This document shows, in pieces, positions 26,462 through 36,412 of a DNA stretch of 64,000 nucleotides. Position 1 is the first letter of the stretch. Each line of letters starts with the position of its first letter. Made by a program: the position numbers and the translations under genes. The stretch is from the NCBI RefSeq assembly GCF_029023825.1, contig NZ_CP118957.1:62001-126000 (forward strand). The letters run 5' to 3'. Under the pieces are notes generated by a model. That model ran no database searches and was not told the DNA's origin. It saw nothing but the letters and a program-made list of their open reading frames with translations. The stretch is from Enterococcus saccharolyticus subsp. saccharolyticus (GTDB lineage Bacteria > Bacillota > Bacilli > Lactobacillales > Enterococcaceae).

Positions 26462-28135
26462 ATGAAAAGTGAAAAACTATTTTTGTCCGACCTCAAACAA
26501 TCGCCTATTTTTTCAACAAGTCAATTAGCAGTCCCATTTTATTCGTCACATTCTGAAGCACGAGCAGCGTTTATTCAGCAAGTAAGAAAAAAGCAAGCGT
26601 GGCAATTGATGGGTTCGCACCACTTGTTTTTAGCGGTGGCATTTGATGAACAGCGAGCAACTTTGCGTAATTTATTGTATATCCCAATGGAAAATTTTTC
26701 TTGGAAGAAAAGTTTAGCATTAATTGAAACCTTTTTGCGTCAACATTTCGTCAAAGAATTTTTTATTCCCATTTCATTAGGAGAGATGATGACGCAATGG
26801 CTGATTGCCAAGGGATATGAGCAAACGGCTGCGGGCTTTAAAAAAGTATTTACGTATCATACAGCGTTGGTTTTAGGCGGTGGTGGTGCCCGAGGATCGT
26901 ATCAAATTGGTGTGTGGCAAGCATTAAAAAGCTTGGGTATTTCATTTGATTTGATGACTGGTACATCGGTGGGCGCATTGAATGGCGCATTGATTTTAAT
27001 GGATGACGTAGATGTTGCCCGCGACTTATGGTTAACAATTAGTACCGACAAAGTGTTGGCCTTTCCAGAGGCGTGTGCGACCAATCAAACATTGAAAGAA
27101 TTAGTGCAACAAGTCGGATCGCTAGCCACGACAGCACTTAAAGAAAATGGAGCCAGTTCTAAACCATTGCAAGAATTACTCATCCAAACGTTTGATGCCG
27201 AAAAAATGCAAAAAAGGCAAGTGCCATTATTTGTTTGTACGACACGTTTTCCAGCTTTACAAGAAGTGGTTCATCATTATGATGTGACCAATGGTTTGGA
27301 TGAATTGAAATGGTTAGTCGCGTCGGCGTCGTTTTATCCGGGAATGGTTCCCATGGAAATTGAGCAAGAATTCTATGTCGATGGTGGGTATCGCAATAAT
27401 TTACCGATTGACGTTGCTTTAGCACATGGCGCAACGGAGTGTATTTGTGTCGATATTAAAGGCCCCGGAATTGCTAAAAAAACAACTATTCCAGAAGAAG
27501 TTGCAGTCGTCAATTACTGCTCCCCATGGTCATTAGGAAATTTATTAGTTTTTGATAGTAATCGTTCAGAAACCAACTATCGTTTAGGATATTTAGAAAC
27601 GATGAAATCTTTTGACCAATTCAATGGCTATTGGTATACCTTTACTTTAGAGACGACTTGGCAAAAAGAATGGCACGCCTTTTTGCGTTATTTACAAAAG
27701 GACCAGCAGTCTTTAGCGCTACTCCAACGGACTGAGTTTTGGAAAAAAGTTGGAAAATTGTATCAACACAAAGCACCAGTGGAACAAGGTGGTTTGATTT
27801 TGTTAGAGTTAATTGGCCGATTTTTTGGTTTAGAAGCTACGCATGTCTATACGAAAGAAAGCTTTTTAACAGGTATCCAACAAGCCTTTCGTCAAGAACA
27901 GCTAGCAATTGGGACACTGTCCATTTCTGAATGGTTAGCAACTTATCGTAATCAACGTTTTGTGTTATCTGAAAAAAATCAATTGGCTCATCTCTACCAA
28001 ATTATCATCGAGAAAAAGGAGCTACCGATACAAATCATTTCATTCGCACCAGTGCTTGTTGTCGCCGCGAAATTTTTAGTCTATTTATTAACAGAGACGG
28101 AATTTGTACACCCTTCCGAAAATACGTTACAATAA
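26462..28135 (+). CDS. patatin-like phospholipase with an N-terminal extra domain
   Basis: A protein of 557 aa. The patatin domain begins at about 135: oxyanion loop GGGGARGSYQ, nucleophile Ser169 in GTSVG, and the Asp307-Gly of the dyad in YVDGGYRNN. These enzymes hydrolyse acyl groups of lipids. The first roughly 130 residues are not patatin; their end (LIAKGYEQTAAGFKKVF) resembles the last strand-helix of an acetyltransferase-like fold, an inference from pattern only. The C-terminal 200 residues are unassigned. No signal peptide. AGGAGG lies before the ATG, 20 bases after srtA, so probably co-transcribed. Confidence 0.85.
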   Translation: MKSEKLFLSDLKQSPIFSTSQLAVPFYSSHSEARAAFIQQVRKKQAWQLMGSHHLFLAVAFDEQRATLRNLLYIPMENFSWKKSLALIETFLRQHFVKEFFIPISLGEMMTQWLIAKGYEQTAAGFKKVFTYHTALVLGGGGARGSYQIGVWQALKSLGISFDLMTGTSVGALNGALILMDDVDVARDLWLTISTDKVLAFPEACATNQTLKELVQQVGSLATTALKENGASSKPLQELLIQTFDAEKMQKRQVPLFVCTTRFPALQEVVHHYDVTNGLDELKWLVASASFYPGMVPMEIEQEFYVDGGYRNNLPIDVALAHGATECICVDIKGPGIAKKTTIPEEVAVVNYCSPWSLGNLLVFDSNRSETNYRLGYLETMKSFDQFNGYWYTFTLETTWQKEWHAFLRYLQKDQQSLALLQRTEFWKKVGKLYQHKAPVEQGGLILLELIGRFFGLEATHVYTKESFLTGIQQAFRQEQLAIGTLSISEWLATYRNQRFVLSEKNQLAHLYQIIIEKKELPIQIISFAPVLVVAAKFLVYLLTETEFVHPSENTLQ

Positions 28136-28166
28136 AAGAAATGAATCAAGAAAAGAGGCATGTGAA

Positions 28167-28385
28167 ATGGCAAATGAATTTTCCTATGAAATTGTTGAAG
28201 AGATTGCCGTATTATCAGAAAACCCGAAAGGCTGGCGTAAAGAGTTAAACTTAGTCAGTTGGAATGGACGACCACCAAAATTTGATTTGCGTGATTGGAG
28301 TCCCGGTCATGAAAAAATGGGGAAAGGCGTCACGTTGTCTAACGAAGAATTTGCAGCTTTGAAACAGACGCTAACATCAATGTAA
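28167..28385 (+). CDS. small YdbC-like protein (PC4-type ssDNA-binding fold)
   Basis: A protein of 72 aa matching the YdbC family of Lactobacillales, which has the fold of transcription coactivator PC4 and binds single-stranded nucleic acid. The WRKELNLVSWNGRPPKFDLRDW core, with alternating basic and aromatic residues, followed by a C-terminal helix (SNEEFAALKQTL), is characteristic. ATG at 28167 follows AGAGG; the frame extends upstream into the patatin gene end without a site. Confidence 0.8.
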   Translation: MANEFSYEIVEEIAVLSENPKGWRKELNLVSWNGRPPKFDLRDWSPGHEKMGKGVTLSNEEFAALKQTLTSM

Positions 28386-28400
28386 AAGGAGTTTTCGATA

Positions 28401-29282
28401 ATGAAAAGTATGACTGGTTTTGGCAAAGCATTGTGTGAGTCAGCGCACTATCAGATTGAAGTGGAAATGAAAAGTGTGAATCATCGGTTTTTAGACATTC
28501 AGTTGCGTAACCCGCGCCAATTAAATGTCTATGAGCAAGCGATTCGCCAAACAATTAAAGATACGTTACAACGTGGACGCATTGAAGTGTATATCACGTT
28601 AAAAGAAAAAGGAGATAGCAACAAAGAAGTTGTGGTTCATTGGGATTTGATGGAAGAATTAGTTACCACGATGCAAAGTGAAGCGAAAGCACGATTTCAG
28701 ACTGATTTACCAGCAAAAACTATCTTGAAACGTTTGATTAATAATGAAGCATTTATCGACATTCAAGAAAAACAAACCGAAGATCAAGAGTTAGAATTGT
28801 CTGTTTTAGCAGCTGTTAAACAAGCTGCCGAAGCCAACAATGCTAGTCGTGAAGTAGAAGGTGCTGGCATTCTGCAAATTTTAGAAGACAATCGACACGC
28901 ATTAGCACAAAAAATCACTGAATTAGCAACATTTGTTGACACATACGAAGCAGACTACAAAGAACGTTTTGAAAAGAAATTAACGGACTGGTTAGGCGCG
29001 ACAGTGGAACAAGACCGTTTGTTAACTGAAATGGCGATTTTATTGGAACGTGGCGATATTCATGAAGAGCTTGACCGCATGACAATTCATCTGTCATCAA
29101 TGGCAACGATGCTGCAATCGGCAAAACCGGTCGGACGTGAACTCGATTTTCTGATTCAAGAAATGAATCGAGAAGTGAACACTATTGGTTCAAAATCAAG
29201 CCCGATTGTTATTAAAAATGCCGTTGTTCAAATGAAAACAATCATTGAAAAAATCCGTGAACAAGTCCAAAATGTGGAATAA
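28401..29282 (+). CDS. YicC/YloC-family endoribonuclease
   Basis: A protein of 293 aa. The N-terminal MKSMTGFGKA, VNHRFLDIQLR and the C-terminal GRELDFLIQEMNREVNTIGSK are the hallmarks of the family, whose members cleave RNA and affect small-RNA stability. AAAGGAG lies before the ATG. It stands upstream of gmk-rpoZ as in Bacillus, but with about 140 bases between and a possible TATAAT (29344-29349) for gmk. Confidence 0.93.
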   Translation: MKSMTGFGKALCESAHYQIEVEMKSVNHRFLDIQLRNPRQLNVYEQAIRQTIKDTLQRGRIEVYITLKEKGDSNKEVVVHWDLMEELVTTMQSEAKARFQTDLPAKTILKRLINNEAFIDIQEKQTEDQELELSVLAAVKQAAEANNASREVEGAGILQILEDNRHALAQKITELATFVDTYEADYKERFEKKLTDWLGATVEQDRLLTEMAILLERGDIHEELDRMTIHLSSMATMLQSAKPVGRELDFLIQEMNREVNTIGSKSSPIVIKNAVVQMKTIIEKIREQVQNVE

Positions 29283-29413
29283 TACATCGGATAAAAGACT
29301 GGATTATACGGGCATTTAAATAGTTTTTTAATAAAATTCTCGTTATAATAAAGTAATTCTTGAAAGTTTTTGAAAAAAAGTGCAAAATAGACGTTAAGCA
29401 AATCGAACAGTGA

Positions 29414-30040
<627 letters not shown>

Positions 30041-30045
30041 AAACT

Positions 30046-30351
30046 ATGATGTTAAAACCGTCAATCGATTCATTGTTGGATCGTGTTAATTCAAAATATT
30101 CATTAGTTATTTTAGCTAGTAAACGTGCCCACGAACTAGATGGTGGTGCTCAAGCAACCTTAGATAAATTTGATTCAGTTAAAAGTGTTGGTCAAGCACT
30201 CGAAGAAATCGAAGCTGAGACAGTTATCAGTGACCCACATCCAGAAGTGAAACGTGCACGCTTGAAAATGGAAGCAGAAGAGCGCCGCGCACAAAAAGAA
30301 CAAGAACAAAAAGAATTAGAAGAACGTATTCGTCAAGAACAAAAATTATAA
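30046..30351 (+). CDS. rpoZ: RNA polymerase omega subunit
   Basis: A protein of 101 aa. [20 protein letters not shown] is the omega core with the ASKRAHEL motif. The last 30 residues are a Glu/Lys/Arg-rich helix (coiled-coil-like tail), longer than in enterobacteria but usual in Lactobacillales. It helps assemble RNA polymerase. A terminator follows. Confidence 0.95.
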   Translation: MMLKPSIDSLLDRVNSKYSLVILASKRAHELDGGAQATLDKFDSVKSVGQALEEIEAETVISDPHPEVKRARLKMEAEERRAQKEQEQKELEERIRQEQKL

Positions 30352-30358
30352 TTATTGT

Positions 30359-30389
30359 GGGGTCTGGAAAAATATTCCAGACTCCTTTT
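30359..30389 (+). terminator. terminator after gmk-rpoZ
   Basis: GGGGTCTGGAA pairs with TTCCAGACTCC around a short loop, followed by TTTT. Confidence 0.85.
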
Positions 30390-30478
30390 GGTTGTAAAAG
30401 TTAAATTTTTTTTGCTTTACAGACAAAACTTGCCAAGTTTAGTAAAATGTAGGAAACCATGAAGGGAGGAAACGGTCA

Positions 30479-32866
30479 TTGTTAGCAGAAGTTATTGTAG
30501 ATGTACCAACAATGCAGACAGATCAACCCTTTACTTATTTTGTACCAGCAGAATTGCAAGAAGTGATTGAAGTCGGTATGCGCGTCGAGGTGCCATTTGG
30601 TGGTGCGGATCGTCACATCCAGGGATTTGTGACGGGATTAGTTGACGGAATAGAAACGGCACAATTAAAATCAATTATTCGCGTATTAGATTTAGCTCCA
30701 GTGTTAAATACGGAACTGCTACAACTAGCAGATTTTATGAAAGAGAAAACGTTTGCCTTTAAAATTACCTGTTTTCAAACGATGTTACCGAGTGTGATGA
30801 AAGCAGAATATCAAAAAAACTTCGTGTTAAAAGACCCTAGTCATCCAGTTCATACGTATTTTTCTGAAAAAGAGACGCTGGATTGGCAAGAGGTCGAGTC
30901 ATTAGGGCTGTTAAACCAATTCAAAAAATTACGGGCTGAGAATGTCGTTGACGTGCAGTACGTGGTTAAAAATAAAAATAAAGTCAAAACCATTCGTTAT
31001 GTGAAAAGTTTCGTTACATCCGACAACCGTTCGCAGATTGAAGAAACACTGAAAAAAACTGCCAAACGTCAGCAACAACTTGTTTCCTTATTAGCAGCAA
31101 ATCCGACGCAACCGTTATCTTTTTATAAAGAACATGGAATTACAACAGCCATTTTAAACCAAGGCGTTGACAATGGATGGTTAGCTTTTGAAGAAGTGGA
31201 AGCATATCGCGATCCTTACCAACATCGAACATTTGAAAAAACACAATCATTGGCATTAAATCCAGAACAACAACAAGCCGTTGATGCGATTTTGTCTTCA
31301 GAAGGGCAAGCGGATGTCTTTTTATTGGAAGGCATTACAGGTAGTGGAAAGACGGAAGTGTATTTACAAACGATTGCTTCTCTATTAGCACAAGGGAAAA
31401 CGGCGATGATGCTCGTTCCAGAAATTGCGTTGACACCACAAATGGTTGAGCGTTTTAAGAGTCGTTTTGGCGAAGCAGTGGCTGTCTTACACAGTGGCTT
31501 ATCATATGGTGAAAAATACGATGAATGGCGTAAAATTGAACGTAAAGAAGCACAAGTGGTGGTCGGTGCGCGTTCGGCGGTATTTGCTCCTTTGGAAAAT
31601 ATTGGGGTGATTATTATCGATGAAGAACATGAAGCATCTTATAAACAAGACGAAGCGCCACGTTACCATGCCCGTGATTTAGCCATTTGGCGAGGAAATT
31701 ACCACCAATGTCCAGTCGTGCTAGGTAGTGCAACCCCTTCTTTAGAATCACGTGCCCGAGCTCAAAAAAACGTGTATCGTTTATTGCCTTTAAGTCATCG
31801 CGCAAATCCACATGCGACATTGCCTAGTGTGCAAATTGTTGATTTAAAAGAAGAATTTGTACAAAAAAACACCAGTACGTTTTCACGTGTTTTGCAAGAA
31901 AAGATTACGGATCGTTTGGCTAAAAACGAGCAAATTGTTTTGTTACTTAATCGTCGTGGTTATTCTTCGTTTGTGATGTGCCGGGATTGTGGCTATGTTT
32001 TACCTTGCCCAAACTGTGACATTTCGCTAACGTTGCATATGGATACGAAAACGATGCGTTGTCATTATTGTGGACATGAAGAAGCCATTCCGTACCGTTG
32101 TCCTGATTGTGGGGGCAAGAAAATTCGTTATTATGGTACAGGAACTCAAAAAGTCGAAGAAGAACTCCAAGCGCTTTTTCCAGAAGCCCGTATTTTGCGG
32201 ATGGATGTAGATACCACACGACGCAAAGGTGCACATGAAAAGATTCTCCAAACCTTTGGTGAACAGAAGGCCGATATTTTGTTAGGTACGCAAATGATTG
32301 CTAAAGGACTTGATTTTCCGAATATCACCTTAGTTGGGGTCTTGAATGCAGACACCGCCTTGAATTTACCTGATTTTCGTTCAAGTGAGCGGACGTTCCA
32401 ACTGCTAACGCAAGTGAGTGGACGAGCAGGTCGAGCAGAAAAATCCGGTGAAGTGATTATTCAAACATTTAATCCTGAGCACCATGCTATTGTGTTAGCC
32501 CAAATGCAAGATTACGAGCATTTCTATCAAAAAGAAATGCTGATGCGTCATCAAAGTGGGTATCCACCTTATTACTTTACGGTGAAAATTTCTTGTAGTC
32601 ATCCGGAAGAACAAGTCGTAGCGAAAAAAATGTTTCAAATTGCCCAACAAGTCAAACAAACATTAAGTCCGCAAAGTATCTTATTAGGTCCAATTCCAAG
32701 TGGTGTGGCACGTGTAAAAAATCGTTACCACTACCAATTGATTATCAAATATAAAAAAGAACCATTACTACAAGGATTATTACGTGATATTTTGGAAGAT
32801 AGCCAAAAAGAACAGCGCAAAAATCTGTATGTATCAATTGACAATGAACCACTTAATTTTATTTAA
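30479..32866 (+). CDS. priA: primosomal replication restart helicase PriA
   Basis: A helicase of 795 aa that reloads the replisome at stalled forks. The N-terminal fork-binding domain is followed by Walker A GITGSGKTEVY, DEEH box IIDEEHEASYKQ, and a zinc-binding insertion with paired cysteines (CRDCGYVLPCPNC, CHYCG, CPDCGGKK) at about 500-545. GRAGRAEKSG is motif VI. The start is a TTG at 30479 (GGAGG 9 bases upstream). It opens the priA-def-fmt-rsmB-stp-prkC cluster, common in Firmicutes. Confidence 0.96.
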   Translation: MLAEVIVDVPTMQTDQPFTYFVPAELQEVIEVGMRVEVPFGGADRHIQGFVTGLVDGIETAQLKSIIRVLDLAPVLNTELLQLADFMKEKTFAFKITCFQTMLPSVMKAEYQKNFVLKDPSHPVHTYFSEKETLDWQEVESLGLLNQFKKLRAENVVDVQYVVKNKNKVKTIRYVKSFVTSDNRSQIEETLKKTAKRQQQLVSLLAANPTQPLSFYKEHGITTAILNQGVDNGWLAFEEVEAYRDPYQHRTFEKTQSLALNPEQQQAVDAILSSEGQADVFLLEGITGSGKTEVYLQTIASLLAQGKTAMMLVPEIALTPQMVERFKSRFGEAVAVLHSGLSYGEKYDEWRKIERKEAQVVVGARSAVFAPLENIGVIIIDEEHEASYKQDEAPRYHARDLAIWRGNYHQCPVVLGSATPSLESRARAQKNVYRLLPLSHRANPHATLPSVQIVDLKEEFVQKNTSTFSRVLQEKITDRLAKNEQIVLLLNRRGYSSFVMCRDCGYVLPCPNCDISLTLHMDTKTMRCHYCGHEEAIPYRCPDCGGKKIRYYGTGTQKVEEELQALFPEARILRMDVDTTRRKGAHEKILQTFGEQKADILLGTQMIAKGLDFPNITLVGVLNADTALNLPDFRSSERTFQLLTQVSGRAGRAEKSGEVIIQTFNPEHHAIVLAQMQDYEHFYQKEMLMRHQSGYPPYYFTVKISCSHPEEQVVAKKMFQIAQQVKQTLSPQSILLGPIPSGVARVKNRYHYQLIIKYKKEPLLQGLLRDILEDSQKEQRKNLYVSIDNEPLNFI

Positions 32867-32881
32867 ACTAAAGGAGAAATT

Positions 32882-33373
32882 ATGCGATATCCAATTATTA
32901 TCCACCCTGAGGAACAACTTCGTAAACCCTGTGAACCGATTACTGTGGTGACCGATGAGTTAGTCCAGTTATTAGAAGATATGTATGAAACGATGCTAGC
33001 CCATGATGGTATCGGAATTGCAGCACCGCAAATTGGAAAAAATATCCAAGTTGCTGTTGTTGAAGTTGAAGAAGGCGAACTATTTGAACTGATTAATCCA
33101 GAAATTATTGAAGCAAAAGGGAGCGATATTGATGTAGAAGGCTGCCTAAGCATTCCGCATGTGTATGGAACAGTCGAACGTGCTGATGAAGTGACGGTAC
33201 GTTATTATGATCGTGAAGGAGTTGAAATGGAAGTCCAAGCATTTGGTTACTTGGCACGGGCATTTCAACATGAAATCGATCATTTAAATGGTAAATTATT
33301 TATTGATACGATGATTGATCGTATTCCAGAAGAAGAACTAGAAGCTTATGTAGAGGAGCATGACCATGACTAA
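32882..33373 (+). CDS. def: peptide deformylase
   Basis: A metalloenzyme of 163 aa that removes formyl groups from nascent proteins. All three signatures are present: GIGIAAPQIG, EGCLSIP (Cys ligand) and HEIDHLNG (two His and catalytic Glu). It is of the size of type I enzymes; enterococci often carry a second, type II enzyme elsewhere. AAAGGAG before the ATG; the end overlaps fmt. Confidence 0.95.
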   Translation: MRYPIIIHPEEQLRKPCEPITVVTDELVQLLEDMYETMLAHDGIGIAAPQIGKNIQVAVVEVEEGELFELINPEIIEAKGSDIDVEGCLSIPHVYGTVERADEVTVRYYDREGVEMEVQAFGYLARAFQHEIDHLNGKLFIDTMIDRIPEEELEAYVEEHDHD

Positions 33374-34307
33374 AATTGTATTTATGGGCACCCCCCAATT
33401 TTCGGTTCCAATCTTAGAAGGATTGGTAGCAAATGGTTACGAGGTTGTAGCGGCAGTGACACAACCAGACCGTCCTGTGGGCCGTAAAAAAATTATCACC
33501 CCAACACCTGTCAAAGAAGCCGCTTTGCGTTTAGACATCCCCGTTTTACAACCAGAGAAAATTTCTGGTTCACCAGAGATGGAAAAGATTGGTGAATTAC
33601 AACCAGATTTGATTGTGACAGCAGCATTTGGTCAGTTTTTACCAGAGCGTTTATTACAAATACCAACACATGGCGCGATTAACGTGCATGCCTCTTTATT
33701 ACCAAAATACCGAGGTGGTGCACCCGTACATTATTCTATTATGAATGGTGAAAAAGAAACAGGTGTCACAATTATGGAAATGATTAAAAAAATGGATGCA
33801 GGCGGTATTTATTCACAAGCCAGTTTACCAATTACTCGTCAAGATGATGTAGGTATGATGTTTGATAAACTTAGTCTATTAGGCAAAGAGTTATTATTAG
33901 AAACTTTACCTAAAATTTTAGATGGTTCCTTGCAACCAGTTCCACAAGATGAAGAGAAAGTGACTTTCTCACCGAATATTACGCGTGAACAAGAAGCGAT
34001 TGATTGGCATAAAACGGCGGAAGAAATCGATTGTCAAGTACGCGGCATGCGTCCATGGCCGATTGCTTTTGCGATGTATAATGACCAACGTTGGAAATTA
34101 TGGGCAGTAACTCCCTTAGAAGAAACCACTGACGCACAACCAGGGACGATTATTCATCGGGATAAAAAAGCGCTATGGATTGCTTGTGGCAATCAGACAG
34201 TAGTAGCAATTGATGAATTACAACCAGCTGGTAAAGGAAAACAAACGATTGCCGCCTTTTTAAATGGTAGTGGGCAACAAGTCGCAGTTGGACAACAGGT
34301 GAACTAG
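33366..34307 (+). CDS. fmt: methionyl-tRNA formyltransferase
   Basis: An enzyme of 313 aa that formylates initiator Met-tRNA. MGTPQFSVPILEGL, the catalytic region HASLLPKYRGGAPVH and the C-terminal OB-like domain are present. ATG at 33366 is preferred over 33360, because GAGGAG then has proper spacing. It overlaps def by 8 bases, coupling formylation and deformylation. Confidence 0.96.
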   Translation: MTKIVFMGTPQFSVPILEGLVANGYEVVAAVTQPDRPVGRKKIITPTPVKEAALRLDIPVLQPEKISGSPEMEKIGELQPDLIVTAAFGQFLPERLLQIPTHGAINVHASLLPKYRGGAPVHYSIMNGEKETGVTIMEMIKKMDAGGIYSQASLPITRQDDVGMMFDKLSLLGKELLLETLPKILDGSLQPVPQDEEKVTFSPNITREQEAIDWHKTAEEIDCQVRGMRPWPIAFAMYNDQRWKLWAVTPLEETTDAQPGTIIHRDKKALWIACGNQTVVAIDELQPAGKGKQTIAAFLNGSGQQVAVGQQVN

Positions 34308-34308
34308 A

Positions 34309-35658
34309 ATGAAAAACAAAACCAAGAAAACTGTGCGTTTTGTCGCACTTGATGCGTTAGAACGTGTACAAAAAGGTGGCGCGTATTCCAATTTGTTATT
34401 ACGTGATGCCATTAACAAAGGACAATTAAACGAAAAAGATAGTCGCTTATTAACAGAATTAGTGTATGGAACCATTAGCCATCAGTTATTATTATCTTTT
34501 TACTTACAACCGTTTATTGCGAAAGCCAAAAAAGTCGATGATTGGGTCAAATTATTGTTACAGCTTTCGTTGTATCAGTTATTGTATTTAGACAAAGTAC
34601 CGAGTCATGCCGTTTTAAATGAAGCGGTTGAGATTGCGAAAGTTCGTGGCAATGTGGGAATTGGCAAATTTGTCAATGGCGTGTTGCGCAATGTGCAACG
34701 TCAAGATGTCCCTGAACTAACGACTATCAAAGATCCAATGAAACGTTTGGCAACTGAAATTAGTATGCCTCAGTGGCTTGTCGAAAAATTAGTCAAAGAA
34801 ATTGGAGTAGAAGAGACGCGCCAATTAGGCTTGTCTTTATTTGAAACTAGTCATGTAAGTTGTCGAGTCGATTCTCGTAAAATGACGCGTCAAGAAGCAA
34901 TCCAAGTATTAATTGACGAAGGAATTGAGGCCAGAGAAAGCAGTGTGTCACCTGAAGGCATTATTGCAGAAAAAGGCTTTATTGCTGGTAGCCGTCTATT
35001 TAAAGAAGGCATTTTAACGGTTCAAGATGAAAGCTCGATGTTGGTTGCTCCAGCATTACAAATTGAGCCACATCATCAAGTATTAGATGCTTGTGCAGCT
35101 CCTGGAGGAAAAACCACTCATATTGCGACATTTTTAGATAAAAAAGCTGGCGGACAAGTGACATCGTTAGATATCCATCGCCACAAGGTTGCTTTAATTG
35201 AAGAGAATGCAGAACGTCTACACGTATCTGATGTTGTTTGTGCGTTGGAATTAGATGCCCGTCAAGCAGCCGATGAATTTTCAACGAATACGTTTGACCG
35301 TATTTTGGTTGATGCACCGTGTTCAGGTTTAGGCTTGATGCGCCGTAAACCAGACATTAAATACAACAAAAAACAAGCGGATTTTGACAAATTACCTGAA
35401 ATCCAATTAGCAATTTTAGAGAGTGTTGCCCCTACTCTGAAAACGGATGGTCTTTTAGTTTACAGCACGTGTACATTTGCACCCGAAGAAAATCAAGCAG
35501 TCGTTGCCCGTTTCTTACAAGCACATCCAGAATTCACTTTAGTTGATATTCCAGTTAGTGATGTGTTACAACCAAGTATCGAGAACAAGATGCTGACAAT
35601 TTATCCGCACCAATATATGACAGATGGATTTTTTATCAGCTGTTTACGCAAAAAATGA
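34309..35658 (+). CDS. rsmB: 16S rRNA m5C967 methyltransferase RsmB
   Basis: A protein of 449 aa. The N-terminal NusB-like RNA-binding domain (about 1-140) is followed by the Rossmann methyltransferase: SAM motif DACAAPGGKTTH, VDAPCSGLG with one catalytic Cys, and YSTCTFAPEENQ with the second Cys. It begins one base after the fmt stop, and ends 13 bases before stp. Confidence 0.95.
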   Translation: MKNKTKKTVRFVALDALERVQKGGAYSNLLLRDAINKGQLNEKDSRLLTELVYGTISHQLLLSFYLQPFIAKAKKVDDWVKLLLQLSLYQLLYLDKVPSHAVLNEAVEIAKVRGNVGIGKFVNGVLRNVQRQDVPELTTIKDPMKRLATEISMPQWLVEKLVKEIGVEETRQLGLSLFETSHVSCRVDSRKMTRQEAIQVLIDEGIEARESSVSPEGIIAEKGFIAGSRLFKEGILTVQDESSMLVAPALQIEPHHQVLDACAAPGGKTTHIATFLDKKAGGQVTSLDIHRHKVALIEENAERLHVSDVVCALELDARQAADEFSTNTFDRILVDAPCSGLGLMRRKPDIKYNKKQADFDKLPEIQLAILESVAPTLKTDGLLVYSTCTFAPEENQAVVARFLQAHPEFTLVDIPVSDVLQPSIENKMLTIYPHQYMTDGFFISCLRKK

Positions 35659-35671
35659 TGAGGTGAAAAAT

Positions 35672-36412
35672 ATGGAGATTCGTTATAAAAGTGATGTAGG
35701 AAAAAGGCGTAATACCAACCAAGATTACGCTGCCGTATTTACCAATCAAAAAGGATATACGTTAGCATTATTAGCAGATGGAATGGGCGGACATCAAGCA
35801 GGTGACGTTGCCAGTCATGATACTGTTGAAGAAATTGGCAGTAAATGGCAAGCTTCTGATATTTCAGATAGCGAAAAAGCAGCCCAGTGGTTAATCCAGC
35901 ATATACAAGCTGAAAATGAAACCATTTATCAGCGTGGTCAAGCGACCCCTGAGTTAAGTGGCATGGGAACTACGTTAGAAGCAGTTGTTATTTTGGATGA
36001 TCAATTTACCTTGGCACACGTAGGGGATAGCCGTACGTACTTATTGCGAGAAAACGAGCTAATTCAACTAACAGAAGATCATTCCCTAGTGAATGCCTTG
36101 GTAAAATCAGGGGAAATCACCTTGGAGATGGCAACCAATCATCCACGCAGAAATGTGGTGACTCGCTCAGTAGGAATGCCTGGTGTAGTGGAAGTGGATG
36201 TAGCGACACATTTTATTGCAGACAATGACTATCTGATGCTTTGTTCAGATGGGTTAACCAATATGGTTAGCGAAGAGTTAATTTATGAATATATCATGAC
36301 CAGTTCTTCATTAGAAGAAGCCATGGAGCGTTTAATTGATGCAGCGAATGAACAGGGTGGGGTCGATAACATCACTGTATTATTGATGGACCTTGGAGGT
36401 GTCAGTCAATGA
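35672..36412 (+). CDS. stp: PP2C-type serine/threonine phosphatase
   Basis: A phosphatase of 246 aa that reverses the neighbouring kinase. Metal-binding motifs [29 protein letters not shown] and GGVDNITV are all present. The upstream continuation of the frame to 35624 overlaps rsmB and lacks a site; ATG 35672 follows AGGTGA. Its stop overlaps the kinase start as ATGA, so the pair is made together. Confidence 0.95.
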   Translation: MEIRYKSDVGKRRNTNQDYAAVFTNQKGYTLALLADGMGGHQAGDVASHDTVEEIGSKWQASDISDSEKAAQWLIQHIQAENETIYQRGQATPELSGMGTTLEAVVILDDQFTLAHVGDSRTYLLRENELIQLTEDHSLVNALVKSGEITLEMATNHPRRNVVTRSVGMPGVVEVDVATHFIADNDYLMLCSDGLTNMVSEELIYEYIMTSSSLEEAMERLIDAANEQGGVDNITVLLMDLGGVSQ

